A stretch of DNA of 64,000 nt. It comes from Caloranaerobacter ferrireducens. Its GTDB lineage: Bacteria > Bacillota > Clostridia > Tissierellales > Thermohalobacteraceae. The stretch's first letter is position 1. Each line of letters begins with the position of its first letter. The notes below the pieces were generated by a model. The model searched no databases and had not been told where the DNA came from. It saw only the letters and a list, made by a program, of their open reading frames with translations. A program made the position numbers and the translations under genes. The stretch lies in assembly GCF_001730685.1 (NCBI RefSeq), contig NZ_MDJR01000004.1:1-64000 (forward strand), given 5' to 3'. Shown piece by piece: positions 8,231-20,325 of this stretch.

Positions 8231-9933
8231 GCCTCTAAGATGTATGCCCACTTGTATTCAGTATCAACACCAACTGGGAATCTTGCTACACCTTTAACAT
8301 ATGGTTTTTGCAAGAAGTTTCTTGCTCTGAAGTAAGTTGGTGATATAGGCATTTCTTCCATTAATAATTTTTCAGCTTCTAACATATATTCCATTCTTTC
8401 GTCGCCAGTACTGTTAACAGCTTTTTCGATTAACTCATCGTACTTAGCGTTGCTCCAGAATGCATCGTTGTTACCACCATCAGTTACCCACATATCCATG
8501 AAAGTCATTGGGTCGTTGTAGTCAGCACCCCAACCAGCACCAACTATAGTGTAGTCGCCTTGATCCATTTTTTGAAGACGGATCTTGAATGATACTGATT
8601 CGATAGGTACTTCAATACCTAAGTTGTTTTTCCACATTTGTTGTAATGCTTGAGCTAGTTTTCTAGCTAAGTCACTATCTCCAGTTAGATATCCAACATG
8701 CTTAGCTAACTCTTCCTTAGTAGCTCCAACTTCTTTTAATCCTTCTTCTAATAACTTGTTAGCTTCATCTATAGCTGCCTGTCCTTTAGTACCAGCATCA
8801 TAGATTAAATCTCCGTTTTGCTTTCTGAATTCTCCACCAGCTTTTCCTGGGATTCCGCCAGGTACGAAACCGTAAGCTGGGATTGAACCGTTAGCAAGAA
8901 CTCCATTTACATAAGCATCTCTGTTTATAGCTAATGAGAATGCTTTTCTTATTTTCTTATTGCTGAAGAATTTGTCTTTGCAGTTGAACTCTAAGTAGAA
9001 TGTAACAGCTTCTGCCATTCTACCGAATTCTGGTGAATCTTTATAGTTATCTAAGAATTCAGCAGGTACTCCAGTCATATCTAATTCGCCAGTTTCATAT
9101 AAGTTGATTGGAGTATTAGTATCGTTAATCATATCGCATTCGATTCTTTCAAGTTTAACACTGTCAGCATCCCAGTAACTTGGGTTCTTCTCAAGAACTA
9201 TTTTTTGTTCATGGTTCCATTCAGTTATCATGAATGGTCCACTGAATACCATTTTGTCAGCTTCTGATGCGTAAGCATCTCCCCACTTCTCTACTGCAGC
9301 TTTTTTAGCTGGTAGATAAGTGATGAATGAAGTTAAACTTAAGAAGTATGACATTGGTCTTTCTAATTCAACTTGTAAAGTCTTTTCATCAAGAGCTTTG
9401 ATTCCAACTTCATTTGGATCAGTTATTTCACCTGTATTAAATGCGTATGCATTCTTGATTCCATAGAATTGATATGCATATGAAGAAGCAGTTTTTGGAT
9501 CTATAGCTCTCTTCCAAGCATATTCAAAATCGTAAGCAGTTATTGGGTCTCCATCTGACCATTTAGCATCTCTTAATTTGAAAGTATAAGTTTTACCATC
9601 ATCGCTTACAGTCCAGCTCTCAGCTAAACCTTTACCTACGCTACCATCTGGATTAAGTCTTACAAGACCCTCTAAAGTAGCATTTAATAATATGAATGAA
9701 ACTGTATCAGTTGAAGTTTGTGGATCTAAATCAGGTGGTTCTGTACCAAGATTTATTCTTAATACTTGTTCTTTAGCTAATTTTGGTTCTCCAGTATCAG
9801 TTTGAGTTTGATCTTCAGTCTTAGTTTGGTCTTCAGTTGGTGGTTGTTCAGTAGTCTTACCACAACCTGCTAATGCTAGTGATAATACCATAGTGAAAAC
9901 TAGCGCTAATATAAGCCATTTACTTCTTTTCAT
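8227..9933 (-). CDS. oppA: Oligopeptide ABC transporter substrate-binding lipoprotein
   Basis: An extracytoplasmic binding protein of 568 residues, anchored through the lipobox LALAGC. An acidic linker rich in TEDQTQTD follows, then a family-5 (SBP_bac_5) domain: LRINLGTEPPDLDPQ, LVRLNPDGSVGKGLAESW, YTFKLRDAKWSDGDPITAYDF and KIRKAFSLAINRDAYV. It delivers peptides to the OppBCDF complex encoded immediately upstream. AAAGGGGG precedes the ATG. It has its own strong promoter and sits after the oppF terminator, consistent with the binding protein being made in excess. Confidence 0.93.
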   Translation of the reverse strand: MKRSKWLILALVFTMVLSLALAGCGKTTEQPPTEDQTKTEDQTQTDTGEPKLAKEQVLRINLGTEPPDLDPQTSTDTVSFILLNATLEGLVRLNPDGSVGKGLAESWTVSDDGKTYTFKLRDAKWSDGDPITAYDFEYAWKRAIDPKTASSYAYQFYGIKNAYAFNTGEITDPNEVGIKALDEKTLQVELERPMSYFLSLTSFITYLPAKKAAVEKWGDAYASEADKMVFSGPFMITEWNHEQKIVLEKNPSYWDADSVKLERIECDMINDTNTPINLYETGELDMTGVPAEFLDNYKDSPEFGRMAEAVTFYLEFNCKDKFFSNKKIRKAFSLAINRDAYVNGVLANGSIPAYGFVPGGIPGKAGGEFRKQNGDLIYDAGTKGQAAIDEANKLLEEGLKEVGATKEELAKHVGYLTGDSDLARKLAQALQQMWKNNLGIEVPIESVSFKIRLQKMDQGDYTIVGAGWGADYNDPMTFMDMWVTDGGNNDAFWSNAKYDELIEKAVNSTGDERMEYMLEAEKLLMEEMPISPTYFRARNFLQKPYVKGVARFPVGVDTEYKWAYILEA

Positions 9934-10196
9934 TAACTAATCCCCCTTTAATTTTTTATTAAGGATAATAATTTTTTTGGCTAACTTATAAAGTTAATAC
10001 TCACCCCCTTAAGTTCGTTAAGTGAGAATTTTTTAAAATTTTAAATTTATTCTAAATATTTAAATTCTATACAAACTTAAAAAGTCCTTTATATTTTTTA
10101 AAATTTTTTGTTTAGTTTAAAATTTTTGAAAAATCCAAATCTAGTTAGTTCTTGTTTTTTTCGTTTTTTTAATATTGTTTAAGCAATTTTAATTAA

Positions 10197-10225
10197 AGTA
10201 TAAAGAAATTTTAACATATTGTCAA
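10197..10225 (-). promoter_or_regulatory. Promoter of oppA
   Basis: TTGACA (10220-10225), 17-bp spacer, TATACT (10197-10202) on the minus strand. The untranslated leader to oppA would be about 255 bases; it is AT-rich with no recognisable riboswitch. A second GA-rich stretch (AAGGGGGTGAG, near 10000-10010) has no suitable start after it. Confidence 0.75.
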
Positions 10226-10312
10226 GCTAATATTTTTTCTCCAAGCACTAACTATTACTATACTTATGCATGTACATAGACATACATTACACTTTATTTT
10301 GTCTATAAATTG

Positions 10313-10343
10313 AAATAAGGTGCCGAAGCAAATCACTTCGGCA
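10313..10343 (-). terminator. Terminator after oppF
   Basis: Stem TGCCGAAG/CTTCGGCA with loop TGATTTG, then CCTTATTT on the minus strand. It separates oppBCDF from oppA. Confidence 0.7.
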
Positions 10344-10348
10344 ACTTA

Positions 10349-11311
10349 TTAAATCACATGGCATGCTACAAAATGTCCTGGACTTACTTCTCTTAATTCT
10401 GGAGTCTGTTCTCTACATATGTCTTTGCATAACTTACATCTAGCCTGGAATTTACATCCTGGCGGTGGATTAATTGGACTTGGAACATCCCCTTCAAGAA
10501 TAATTCTCTTTCTATTTCTTTCAACTTCTGGGTCTGGAATAGGTACAGCTGATAATAAAGCCTTAGTATATGGATGTAATGGATTATCATATAACTCTTT
10601 ACTAGTTGTCAGCTCCATAATTGAACCTAAATACATAACTGCAATTCTATCAGAAATATGCTTAACCATACTTAAGTCATGTGCTATAAAAAGATATGTT
10701 AAGCCAAGTTTCTCTTGTAATTCCATTAATAGGTTAACAACTTGGGCCTGAATAGATACGTCTAGAGCTGAAATAGGCTCATCACAAACTATAAATTTAG
10801 GCTCTATAGCTAAAGCTCTAGCTATACCTATACGCTGTCTCTGACCACCACTGAACTCATGCGGGAATCTATTCGCATGCTCTCTATTTAATCCAACTAA
10901 CTCTAATAATTCATATATTCTTCTTTGTCGGTCTTCTCCAGTATATAATCCATGTATATCTATTCCTTCACCAATAATATCAGTAACTGTCATTCTTGGA
11001 TTTAATGATGCGTATGGGTCTTGGAATATCATCTGAGCTTTTCTTGTAAAGTTCTTTAATTCTTCTTTATTTAGCTTATGAACATTCATTCCATCAAATA
11101 TAACTTCACCATCAGTTGCATCATATAGTCTTATGATTGTTCTACCTGTTGTTGATTTTCCACAGCCTGACTCACCAACAAGACCTAAAGTTTCTCCTTC
11201 TTTTATATCAAAACTAATACCATCAACAGCCTTTAATGTTAAGCCCCTGCCCACATGGAAATATTTTTTTAAGTTTCTTACTTCTATAAGTGTTTTTCTT
11301 TCTTCAGCCAT
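10349..11311 (-). CDS. oppF: Oligopeptide ABC transporter ATPase OppF
   Basis: One of two ATPases energising peptide import, 320 residues. Walker A GESGCGKSTTGR (about 50), signature [20 protein letters not shown], Walker B FIVCDEPISALD, and the C-terminal oligopeptide/dipeptide transporter extension with the cysteine cluster GCKFQARCKLCKDICREQ, which in this family ligates an Fe-S cluster. The ribosome site GAAGGAGATAG lies within the oppD end. Confidence 0.95.
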   Translation of the reverse strand: MAEERKTLIEVRNLKKYFHVGRGLTLKAVDGISFDIKEGETLGLVGESGCGKSTTGRTIIRLYDATDGEVIFDGMNVHKLNKEELKNFTRKAQMIFQDPYASLNPRMTVTDIIGEGIDIHGLYTGEDRQRRIYELLELVGLNREHANRFPHEFSGGQRQRIGIARALAIEPKFIVCDEPISALDVSIQAQVVNLLMELQEKLGLTYLFIAHDLSMVKHISDRIAVMYLGSIMELTTSKELYDNPLHPYTKALLSAVPIPDPEVERNRKRIILEGDVPSPINPPPGCKFQARCKLCKDICREQTPELREVSPGHFVACHVI

Positions 11312-11313
11312 AT

Positions 11314-12336
11314 CTATCTCCTTCCTTCAACAATAGGATTTTTTACCTTTGGTGCCATTTCATGCTGTAGCCAGCAGTGTACATGATGCTTTTCGCTTAT
11401 TTGAGTCTTCTCTGGATAGTATTCTTTACATACTGGCATAGCATAATCACATCTAGCTGCAAATGGGCACCCTACAGGTGGCTTAAATAAATCTGGTGGC
11501 TGTCCTACTATTGGTACTAGTCTTTCTTTGTTGGCAGCGTCTAATCTTGGTACTGATTGTAATAATCCCCAAGTGTAAGGATGCTGTGGATTAAAGAATA
11601 TATCGTCACTTGTACCTGACTCTATAATCTTACCTGCATACATAACAACTATTCTATGAGCTATATTAGCAACAACACCAAGGTCGTGTGTTATCATTAT
11701 GATTGATGTATCTAGCTTGTCTTGTAATTCCTTCATAAGGTCTAATATCTGAGCTTGAATTGTAACATCTAGTGCAGTTGTAGGCTCGTCAGCTATTAAT
11801 AGTTTAGGATTACATGCTAATGCAATAGCTATCATAGCTCTTTGTCTCATACCACCACTAAATTCATGTGGATATTGCTCAACACGTTTTGCAGGATTTG
11901 GTATACCAACTAATTTAAGCATCTCAATTGCTCTTTCTTTCGCTTCTTTTTTAGTCATATTTTGATGCTTAATTAGTCCTTCCATTATTTGTTTTCCTAC
12001 TTTCATAGTAGGGTTAAGTGAAGTCATAGGATCTTGGAAAATCATACTGATTTCACGACCACGAATTGACTCCATTTGTTTATCTGTATATTTAGCTAAA
12101 TCTTTTCCATCAAATATAACACTACCCTTTTTAATTCTTCCAGGTGGCATAGGTATAAGTTTCATAATTGATTGAGCTGTAACTGACTTACCACATCCTG
12201 ATTCACCAACTATAGCTAGAGTCTCTCCCCTATCTACGTGGAAGTCTACTCCTCTTACAGCCTTAACTTCTCCAGCATAGGTATCAAACGAAACATGTAA
12301 ATCTTTTACTTCCAATAATCTATCTTTATTTTCCAC
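11314..12336 (-). CDS. oppD: Oligopeptide ABC transporter ATPase OppD
   Basis: The partner ATPase of OppF, 340 residues: Walker A GESGCGKSVTAQ, signature SGGMRQRAMIAIALACNPKL, Walker B LLIADEPTTALD, and the C-terminal extension with PPVGCPFAARCDYAMPVC, a cysteine set like that of OppF. Third gene of oppBCDF, 14 bases after oppC. Confidence 0.95.
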   Translation of the reverse strand: MENKDRLLEVKDLHVSFDTYAGEVKAVRGVDFHVDRGETLAIVGESGCGKSVTAQSIMKLIPMPPGRIKKGSVIFDGKDLAKYTDKQMESIRGREISMIFQDPMTSLNPTMKVGKQIMEGLIKHQNMTKKEAKERAIEMLKLVGIPNPAKRVEQYPHEFSGGMRQRAMIAIALACNPKLLIADEPTTALDVTIQAQILDLMKELQDKLDTSIIMITHDLGVVANIAHRIVVMYAGKIIESGTSDDIFFNPQHPYTWGLLQSVPRLDAANKERLVPIVGQPPDLFKPPVGCPFAARCDYAMPVCKEYYPEKTQISEKHHVHCWLQHEMAPKVKNPIVEGRR

Positions 12337-12350
12337 TTTATTAGCCTCCT

Positions 12351-13274
12351 TTACTTTCTAAGTCTTGGATCTAGTGCATCTCTTAAACCATCACCTAACA
12401 AGTTAAAACCAAGCATTGTTATACTGATTAATAGTGACGGGAAGAATAACTGATATGGATGTATTAAAAGTACCTTACTACCATCTGCCGCTAGAGTACC
12501 CCAGCTCGCTAATGGTAACGGAAGTCCAAGACCTATATAACTTAAGAACGCTTCTGAGAATATTGCAGCAGGAACCGCAAATGTTATTGATATAATAATT
12601 GGTCCCATTGAGTTTGGAATTAAGTGTCTAGTTATAATTCTCCAACCATCTGCTCCTAAAGTTTTTGCTGCTAATACAAATTCCATTTCTTTCAATTGAA
12701 GTACCTGACCTCTAACTAATCTGGCCATTCCACCCCAACCTGATATAGCAAAGGCTATGATTATAGTATGAAGTCCTTGACCAATAACAACCATTAAAAG
12801 AATTACCCATAACATTTGTGGAATTGAGAATATAATATCAACAATACGCATCATTACTATATCTACATTACCACCTAAATAACCTGAAACCCCTCCGTAA
12901 ATTACACCTATTGTAAAGTTCAATATGGCTGTCATAAAACCAATGAACAGGGATACTCTCGCACCCATCCAACATCTTACAAATATATCTCTACCTAACG
13001 CATCAGTTCCAAACCAGTGTTCAGCTGAAGGTGGCTTATTTATACTCATAAAATCCTGCTCATCAAAATCATAAGGCTGCATGTAAGGTCCTACTAAAGA
13101 AAGCACTATTAATAATCCAAGCAATATCATTGAAGCAATAGCTAATTTGTTTTCTTTAAGTCTTCTCCAAGCATCTTGCCAATAAGTCAAACTTGGCCTT
13201 ACTAACTCTTGTGACTTCTCAATATCTTTGCCGACTATTTTAAACATATCTTTGTTCAGTTGAACTTGAGCCAT
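12351..13274 (-). CDS. oppC: Oligopeptide ABC transporter permease OppC
   Basis: An inner-membrane permease of 307 residues. The N-terminal cytoplasmic segment ends in an OppC_N element (YWQDAWRRLKENKLAIASM), the first membrane helix follows, and the large periplasmic loop carries HWFGTDALGRDIFVRCWMGA. The coupling (EAA) loop is LVRGQVLQLKEMEFVLAAKT followed by LGADGWRIITRHLIPNSMGP. It pairs with OppB. Confidence 0.95.
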   Translation of the reverse strand: MAQVQLNKDMFKIVGKDIEKSQELVRPSLTYWQDAWRRLKENKLAIASMILLGLLIVLSLVGPYMQPYDFDEQDFMSINKPPSAEHWFGTDALGRDIFVRCWMGARVSLFIGFMTAILNFTIGVIYGGVSGYLGGNVDIVMMRIVDIIFSIPQMLWVILLMVVIGQGLHTIIIAFAISGWGGMARLVRGQVLQLKEMEFVLAAKTLGADGWRIITRHLIPNSMGPIIISITFAVPAAIFSEAFLSYIGLGLPLPLASWGTLAADGSKVLLIHPYQLFFPSLLISITMLGFNLLGDGLRDALDPRLRK

Positions 13275-13292
13275 TTTGCCAACTCCTCTCTA

Positions 13293-14210
13293 TTAGTCTA
13301 ATCTTATTCTTGGATCTATTAATCCATATGCAATATCAACCAAGAAAATTATGAATACCAATACTGCTGAATAGAATACTGTTGTACCTAAAATCAATGT
13401 ATAGTCTCTTTGCTGTATACTTTGGATATAGTATTTTCCTAATCCAGGTATACCGAATATTCTTTCAATAATGAATGTACCTGTTAATAATAAAGCTATG
13501 ATTGGACCTAAAACTGTAACAACTGGTAATATAGCATTTCTTATAGCATGTTTCCAAATAACAACAGTTTTTGACAATCCTTTTGCTTTAGCTGTTTTAA
13601 TATAATCCTGATTTAATACATCAAGCATACTTGTTCTCATCATCCTAGCCTGGAATGCAATCATCCTCATACCTAACGCCCAAGCAGGTAATATAACGTG
13701 ATATGGCGTTCCCCATCTTGCAACTGGGAACCATTGTAATTTAACTCCGAACCAATATTGGAATAATGCTGAGAAAACGAAGTTAGGTACTGAAACCCCC
13801 AATATAGCTAATAAGATAACGAAATAATCAAAGAATCCCTTATGATTGAGTGCCGCGACAATTCCCAGGAATATACCCATGGTTATACCAAACAAACCTG
13901 CTGCCAAACCAAGTTGAGCAGAAACAGGGAATCCTGACTTCAACATACTAGCAACTGTTCTGTTTTTATACTTTAGCGACATACCTAAATCGCCTTGTAA
14001 TAAGTTCTTTAAATAAGTAAAGTATTGTACAACTAGCGGCTTGTCTAATCCATATTTAGCTTTAAGGTTTTCTAAAATCTCTGCTGGAATCCTTTTTTGG
14101 TCAGTGAATGGATCTCCAGGAATAGCGTGCATTAAGAAAAATGTGATAGTTATTACAACCCATAATGTTAGAACCATAGTTCCTAACCTTTTTAGAGTAT
14201 ACTTAAACAT
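13293..14210 (-). CDS. oppB: Oligopeptide ABC transporter permease OppB
   Basis: An inner-membrane permease of 305 residues. It starts with MFKYTLKRLGTMVLTLWVVI and has the HAIPGDPF motif typical of OppB/DppB, with the coupling loop RTSMLDVLNQDYIKTAKAKG then LSKTVVIWKHAIRNAILP. First gene of the operon, with GGAGG before the ATG. Confidence 0.95.
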   Translation of the reverse strand: MFKYTLKRLGTMVLTLWVVITITFFLMHAIPGDPFTDQKRIPAEILENLKAKYGLDKPLVVQYFTYLKNLLQGDLGMSLKYKNRTVASMLKSGFPVSAQLGLAAGLFGITMGIFLGIVAALNHKGFFDYFVILLAILGVSVPNFVFSALFQYWFGVKLQWFPVARWGTPYHVILPAWALGMRMIAFQARMMRTSMLDVLNQDYIKTAKAKGLSKTVVIWKHAIRNAILPVVTVLGPIIALLLTGTFIIERIFGIPGLGKYYIQSIQQRDYTLILGTTVFYSAVLVFIIFLVDIAYGLIDPRIRLD

Positions 14211-14504
14211 AAATACACCTCCATCAATTTTTGCAATGTAAAATACTCAAAATAGAAAAAATAACTCTAAGCTTTATACTCCCCCCCTTTAAAACAAGTT
14301 ATACAAATTTTATATATAACTATTCTTTATTGTTTATATATTGTGAAATAGTTTAAGATTTCATTAATTTTAAATTTTGCATATTGAGTGACTTGTTCAA
14401 ATTGTCTGAAATTTTTTACTTTTCTATTTTATGATACTTTATACTCCTTTATTATGCAATTAAATAAGTTTTAATAAAATATTAAGAAAATGTAATATTT
14501 AATT

Positions 14505-14572
14505 CTAGATACTAGGTACTGGGTACTAGAATAGAAAAATGTAAAATTGAAAATGTAAAATGTAAAATAAAA
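14505..14572. repeat. Heptad array (GGTACTA and AATGTAA classes)
   Basis: ACTAGGTACTGGGTACTAGA gives 7-base spaced GTACT words, then GTAAAATTGAAAATGTAAAA gives 7-base spaced AATGTAA/AATTGAA words. The period is 7 throughout. Confidence 0.65.
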
Positions 14573-14619
14573 CATTATACTATGCATAATATATATATTT
14601 GGTACTATATACTGAATTG

Positions 14620-14735
14620 AACAGAACCTGCGATTTAAAATCAACTACAATGTAGATTTTGCCTATATCCATAAACGAAAATTATATTTAAAATTATCTA
14701 CAGTTTAATAAGGTATATAACTTCCTATGGATTAT
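14620..14735. repeat. RepA copy 3
   Basis: A diverged copy in the same orientation as copy 1. Its CTATGGATTATA end abuts the T-run of the gatB terminator. Confidence 0.75.
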
Positions 14736-14785
14736 AAAAAATAAAATTAAGGCAGTAAATTGGATTTAATCCAATTTACTGCCTT
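14736..14785 (-). terminator. Rho-independent terminator of gatB
   Basis: A long stem (AAGGCAGTAAATTGGATT with its complement, 14749-14785) followed on the minus strand by AATTTTATTTTTT. The gatB stop codon lies inside the stem. Confidence 0.9.
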
Positions 14786-16203
14786 AATTTTTCTAATATT
14801 ATCTTATTTACTAATTGAGGATTTGCCTTTCCTTTTGTAGCCTTCATAACTTGACCTATCAAAAAACCTAATACTTTTTCCTTTCCTTTTTTATAGTCTT
14901 CTACTGACTGTTTATTTTCTTCCATTATTTTATCAACTATGCGTTCTAGTTCAGACGCATTACTCATCTGAAGTAAACCTTTTTCTTTAACTATTATTTT
15001 TGGATTCTTTCCTTCTTCAAACATGATTTTTAATACTTTTTTTCCAATGTTGTTACTAATTTTACCTTCATTTATTAACTCTAATAAATCAGCAAATTCC
15101 TTATAAGTAAACTTTATCTCACTAATATCCATATTCTTAACATTAAGCCATCCTAAAATATCCCCCATTAGCCAATTGCTAACCTGTTTTGGGTTATTAC
15201 TAATTTTAACTGTTTCTTCAAAAAAATCAGCTAATTTTTTTGAAGATGTTAAAACCTTCGCATCATATTCAGGCAAGTTATAATCTCTTATAAATCTCTC
15301 TTTTTTGTCTTCAGGAAGTTCAGGCAAATTTTCTTTAATATTTTTTATCCAGTTTTCATCCACTTCAATATATACCAAATCAGGCTCAGGAAAATACCTA
15401 TAATCTTCAACTGTTTCCTTTACTCTCATGACTACAGTTTCATTTCTATTTTCATCCCATCTTCTTGTTTCTTTGAGCGTATTTTTCCCCTGTTCTAACA
15501 ATTCAATATGTCTCTTCTCCTCAAATTCCATAGCTTTAACAGCAGCCTTGAATGAATTTAAATTTTTAACCTCTGTAATTGTACTCTTTATTCCTGTTTC
15601 TTCATCTATAACATTTATGTTAATATCACATCTTAAGGACCCTTCTTCCATCTTACAATCAGAAACCTCAATATACTGGAGTATAGCTTTTAATTTTTCT
15701 AAAAATATTCTAGCCTCCTCAGGCGAATTCATATCAGGATAAGTTACAATTTCTATTAAAGGAACTCCACTTCTATTATAATCAAGAAGAATATTTCCTT
15801 TTTCATCATAAACAGATTTCCCCGTATCTTCTTCTATATGTATCCTTTTAATTCTTATTTTTTTATCACCGTCTTTTGTATTTATCTTTATATAACCATT
15901 TTTACAAAGAGGATTAGAATACTGAGTGATCTGATATCCTTTTACTAAATCTGGATAAAAATAATTTTTTCTATCCATTCTACTTTTATTTGATATTTCA
16001 CATTTTAAGGCTAAGCCAGCCCTTATACAATATTCTACAACTTTTTTATTAAGTACAGGCAGAGCTCCTGGAAAGCCTAAGCAAACTGGACAGCAATGTG
16101 TATTTACTTCTTTGCCAAATTCAGCTAAACAGCTACAAAATATTTTAGTTTTCGTCAAAAGTTCAGCATGTATTTCAAGTCCTATTACTGTTTTATATGC
16201 CAT
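14776..16203 (-). CDS. gatB: Asp-tRNA(Asn)/Glu-tRNA(Gln) amidotransferase subunit B
   Basis: The tRNA-binding/kinase subunit of GatCAB, which converts Glu-tRNA(Gln) (and Asp-tRNA(Asn)) to the amide. 475 residues. The N-terminal catalytic cradle has [12 protein letters not shown], the cysteine motif CSCL...[33 protein letters not shown], and [21 protein letters not shown] YqeY-like C-terminal tail domain ends the protein. The start overlaps gatA by 11 bases. Confidence 0.96.
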   Translation of the reverse strand: MAYKTVIGLEIHAELLTKTKIFCSCLAEFGKEVNTHCCPVCLGFPGALPVLNKKVVEYCIRAGLALKCEISNKSRMDRKNYFYPDLVKGYQITQYSNPLCKNGYIKINTKDGDKKIRIKRIHIEEDTGKSVYDEKGNILLDYNRSGVPLIEIVTYPDMNSPEEARIFLEKLKAILQYIEVSDCKMEEGSLRCDININVIDEETGIKSTITEVKNLNSFKAAVKAMEFEEKRHIELLEQGKNTLKETRRWDENRNETVVMRVKETVEDYRYFPEPDLVYIEVDENWIKNIKENLPELPEDKKERFIRDYNLPEYDAKVLTSSKKLADFFEETVKISNNPKQVSNWLMGDILGWLNVKNMDISEIKFTYKEFADLLELINEGKISNNIGKKVLKIMFEEGKNPKIIVKEKGLLQMSNASELERIVDKIMEENKQSVEDYKKGKEKVLGFLIGQVMKATKGKANPQLVNKIILEKLRQ

Positions 16204-17677
16204 TTTTTATCCCTTCCTTTATCTTAGGAGCTCTTCTTTGGAAATTACTATTCTTTTCGTAAGTATATGCAACGCTTAATATATCTTCTTCCCCAAAAGC
16301 TTTACCCAATATTTGCATTCCTACTGGCAGGTCATCAATATAGCTACAAGGAATTGTTATAGCTGGTATTCCTGCAATATTGGCTGAAACCGTTAATATA
16401 TCTGAAAGATACATAGATATAAATTTCTCTTTCTTCTCTCCAATTTTATAAGGTAATGTAGGAGTCGTAGGTGATATAATAACATCAAACTCATTAAATA
16501 CTTTTTCAAAATCTCTTATAATTAATGTCCTTACTTTCTGAGCCTTTTTATAGTATTCACTGTAATGGCTTGAGCTTAGAAAATAAGTCCCTATCATTAT
16601 CCTTCTCTTTACCTCATCTCCAAAGCCTTCTGTTCTCGTCTTTACAATCAATTCTTCAACTCCATTATAATTTTTAGCTCTTTTTCCATATCTAACACCA
16701 TCAAACTTGGCAAGATTTGAACTAGCTTCAGAAGATGCTAAAGTATAATAGGTAGCCAAAGCATATTCTGTATGAGGCAATGAAACATAATCTATTTTTG
16801 CCCCGAGTTTTTCAAGAGTTTTAACTGCATCTAATACCTTTTCTTTAATTTTACTATCTATCCTATTATCGAAGTATTCTTTAGGCAGAGCTATCTTTAG
16901 CCCTCTGATATCTTTTATTAATGCTTTTGTATAATCAATACTATCATTATCAACAGATGTAGAATCTTTTTTATCAAACCCTACTATACTGTTTAATACA
17001 ATAGCACAATCCTCTACATCCTTAGTCAAAGGCCCTATTTGGTCAAATGATGATGCAAATGCTACTAACCCATATCTAGACACAAGTCCATATGTCGGCT
17101 TTAATCCAACTACCCCACAAAAAGCTGCTGGTTGTCTTATTGACCCTCCTGTAGATGATCCTAGAGCATATGGAACCTCTGATGCCGAAACAGCCGCCGC
17201 TGAGCCACCACTTGAACCACCTGGTACTCTATTTAAATCCCAAGGATTTTTAGTAATCTTGAAAGTAGAGTTTTCTGTGCTAGAGCCCATTGCAAATTCA
17301 TCCATATTAGTCTTACCTACTATAATCGCACCATTTAACTTAAGTTTTTTTACAACGGTTGCATCATATGGTGGTATAAAATTTTCTAAAATTCTAGACC
17401 CGCAGGTTGTCTTAATTCCTTCTGTTACTATATTATCTTTAATTCCTACAGGAATTCCTGCTAAATCACTTAAGCTAGTGATATCTTCTTTTATTTTTTT
17501 ATCTATTCTTCTAGCATCTTCAAGAGCTTTTTCTTTAGTTAAAGTTATAAAGCTACCTACTTTATCTTCTACTTCTTCTATTCTACTAAAAAAACTTTTC
17601 ACTATTTCTTCTGATGACACTTCTCTGTTTCTTATCAGATCTCTCAGCTCATGAATCGTAAGATTTATTAAATCCAC
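16193..17677 (-). CDS. gatA: Asp-tRNA(Asn)/Glu-tRNA(Gln) amidotransferase subunit A
   Basis: The glutaminase subunit, an amidase-signature enzyme of 494 residues. It contains [14 protein letters not shown] with the catalytic lysine, [17 protein letters not shown], and the Ser-rich signature [14 protein letters not shown] with the Ser-Ser-Lys triad, then [19 protein letters not shown]. It starts at GTG after GAGGTGAG. About 160 bases of heptad array separate it from gatC. Confidence 0.96.
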   Translation of the reverse strand: MDLINLTIHELRDLIRNREVSSEEIVKSFFSRIEEVEDKVGSFITLTKEKALEDARRIDKKIKEDITSLSDLAGIPVGIKDNIVTEGIKTTCGSRILENFIPPYDATVVKKLKLNGAIIVGKTNMDEFAMGSSTENSTFKITKNPWDLNRVPGGSSGGSAAAVSASEVPYALGSSTGGSIRQPAAFCGVVGLKPTYGLVSRYGLVAFASSFDQIGPLTKDVEDCAIVLNSIVGFDKKDSTSVDNDSIDYTKALIKDIRGLKIALPKEYFDNRIDSKIKEKVLDAVKTLEKLGAKIDYVSLPHTEYALATYYTLASSEASSNLAKFDGVRYGKRAKNYNGVEELIVKTRTEGFGDEVKRRIMIGTYFLSSSHYSEYYKKAQKVRTLIIRDFEKVFNEFDVIISPTTPTLPYKIGEKKEKFISMYLSDILTVSANIAGIPAITIPCSYIDDLPVGMQILGKAFGEEDILSVAYTYEKNSNFQRRAPKIKEGIKNGI

Positions 17678-17699
17678 TTTTTATCTCACCTCTAGTTAA

Positions 17700-17865
17700 A
17701 TCAGTTGACAGTATACAGAGAACAGGAAACAAATAATAAATAATGTAAGTTGACTGTCAAATTTTCCATTTTCAATTTTTAATTTTTCATTCCTGAAGCC
17801 TGTCCCCTGTTCCCTAATTCTAGTACCTAGTACCCAGCACCTAGTACCTAAATTTTAAATTCCCA
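17700..17865. repeat. Heptad arrays between gatA and gatC, running into the gatC stop
   Basis: Successive blocks: CTGTCAA-like and CATTTTCAATTTTTAATTTT (AATTTT words), CCTGTCCCCTGTTCCC (CTGTTCC words), and CTAGTACCTAGTACCCAGCA (GTACC words), all with a 7-base period. The last block encodes the final residues and the TAG of gatC. Confidence 0.7.
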
Positions 17866-18134
17866 AGTGTAAAATACCCGTTTCTCACCTCTTCTACATT
17901 AGAAAGAACCTTCTCTCTTTCTAAAGAAGGCTCTACAATATCTTCTCTAAAAAAGTTTTTAGAATGATGTATATTATAAGTCGGCTCAATACCTTCTGTA
18001 TCTATTTCCTTTAATTTCTCAACTAATTCTAAAATCGCTGTCAATTGATTAGAGAATTTTTCTATATCTTTTTCATAAATTTCTAACTTAGCTAATTTTG
18101 CTATGCGTTCTATTTCTTTTTGAGAGATTTTCAT
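17841..18134 (-). CDS. gatC: Asp-tRNA(Asn)/Glu-tRNA(Gln) amidotransferase subunit C
   Basis: A small stabilising subunit of 97 residues: MKISQKEIERIAKLAKLEI, LTAILELVEKLKEIDTEGIE, and PSLEREKVLSNVEEVRNGYF. The last three residues and stop (F-R-Y-TAG, from AGGTACTAG) come from a GTACC-class heptad array, so the C-terminus has probably been remodelled by the repeat. AAGGAGG precedes the ATG. Order pcrA-ligA-gatC-gatA-gatB. Confidence 0.93.
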   Translation of the reverse strand: MKISQKEIERIAKLAKLEIYEKDIEKFSNQLTAILELVEKLKEIDTEGIEPTYNIHHSKNFFREDIVEPSLEREKVLSNVEEVRNGYFTLGNLKFRY

Positions 18135-18149
18135 ATAAAATCCTCCTTA

Positions 18150-20324
<2,175 letters not shown>

Positions 20325-20325
<1 letters not shown>

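Larger units (their letters stand above)
14211..14748. other. Gene-free spacer upstream of oppB
   Basis: About 540 bp, mostly AT-rich. It includes an AAAGGGGGGGAGT stretch near 14281 with no plausible start after it, a heptad array at 14505-14572, RepA copy 3 and the gatB terminator tail. The oppB promoter must lie here but no clear -35/-10 pair stands out. Confidence 0.6.
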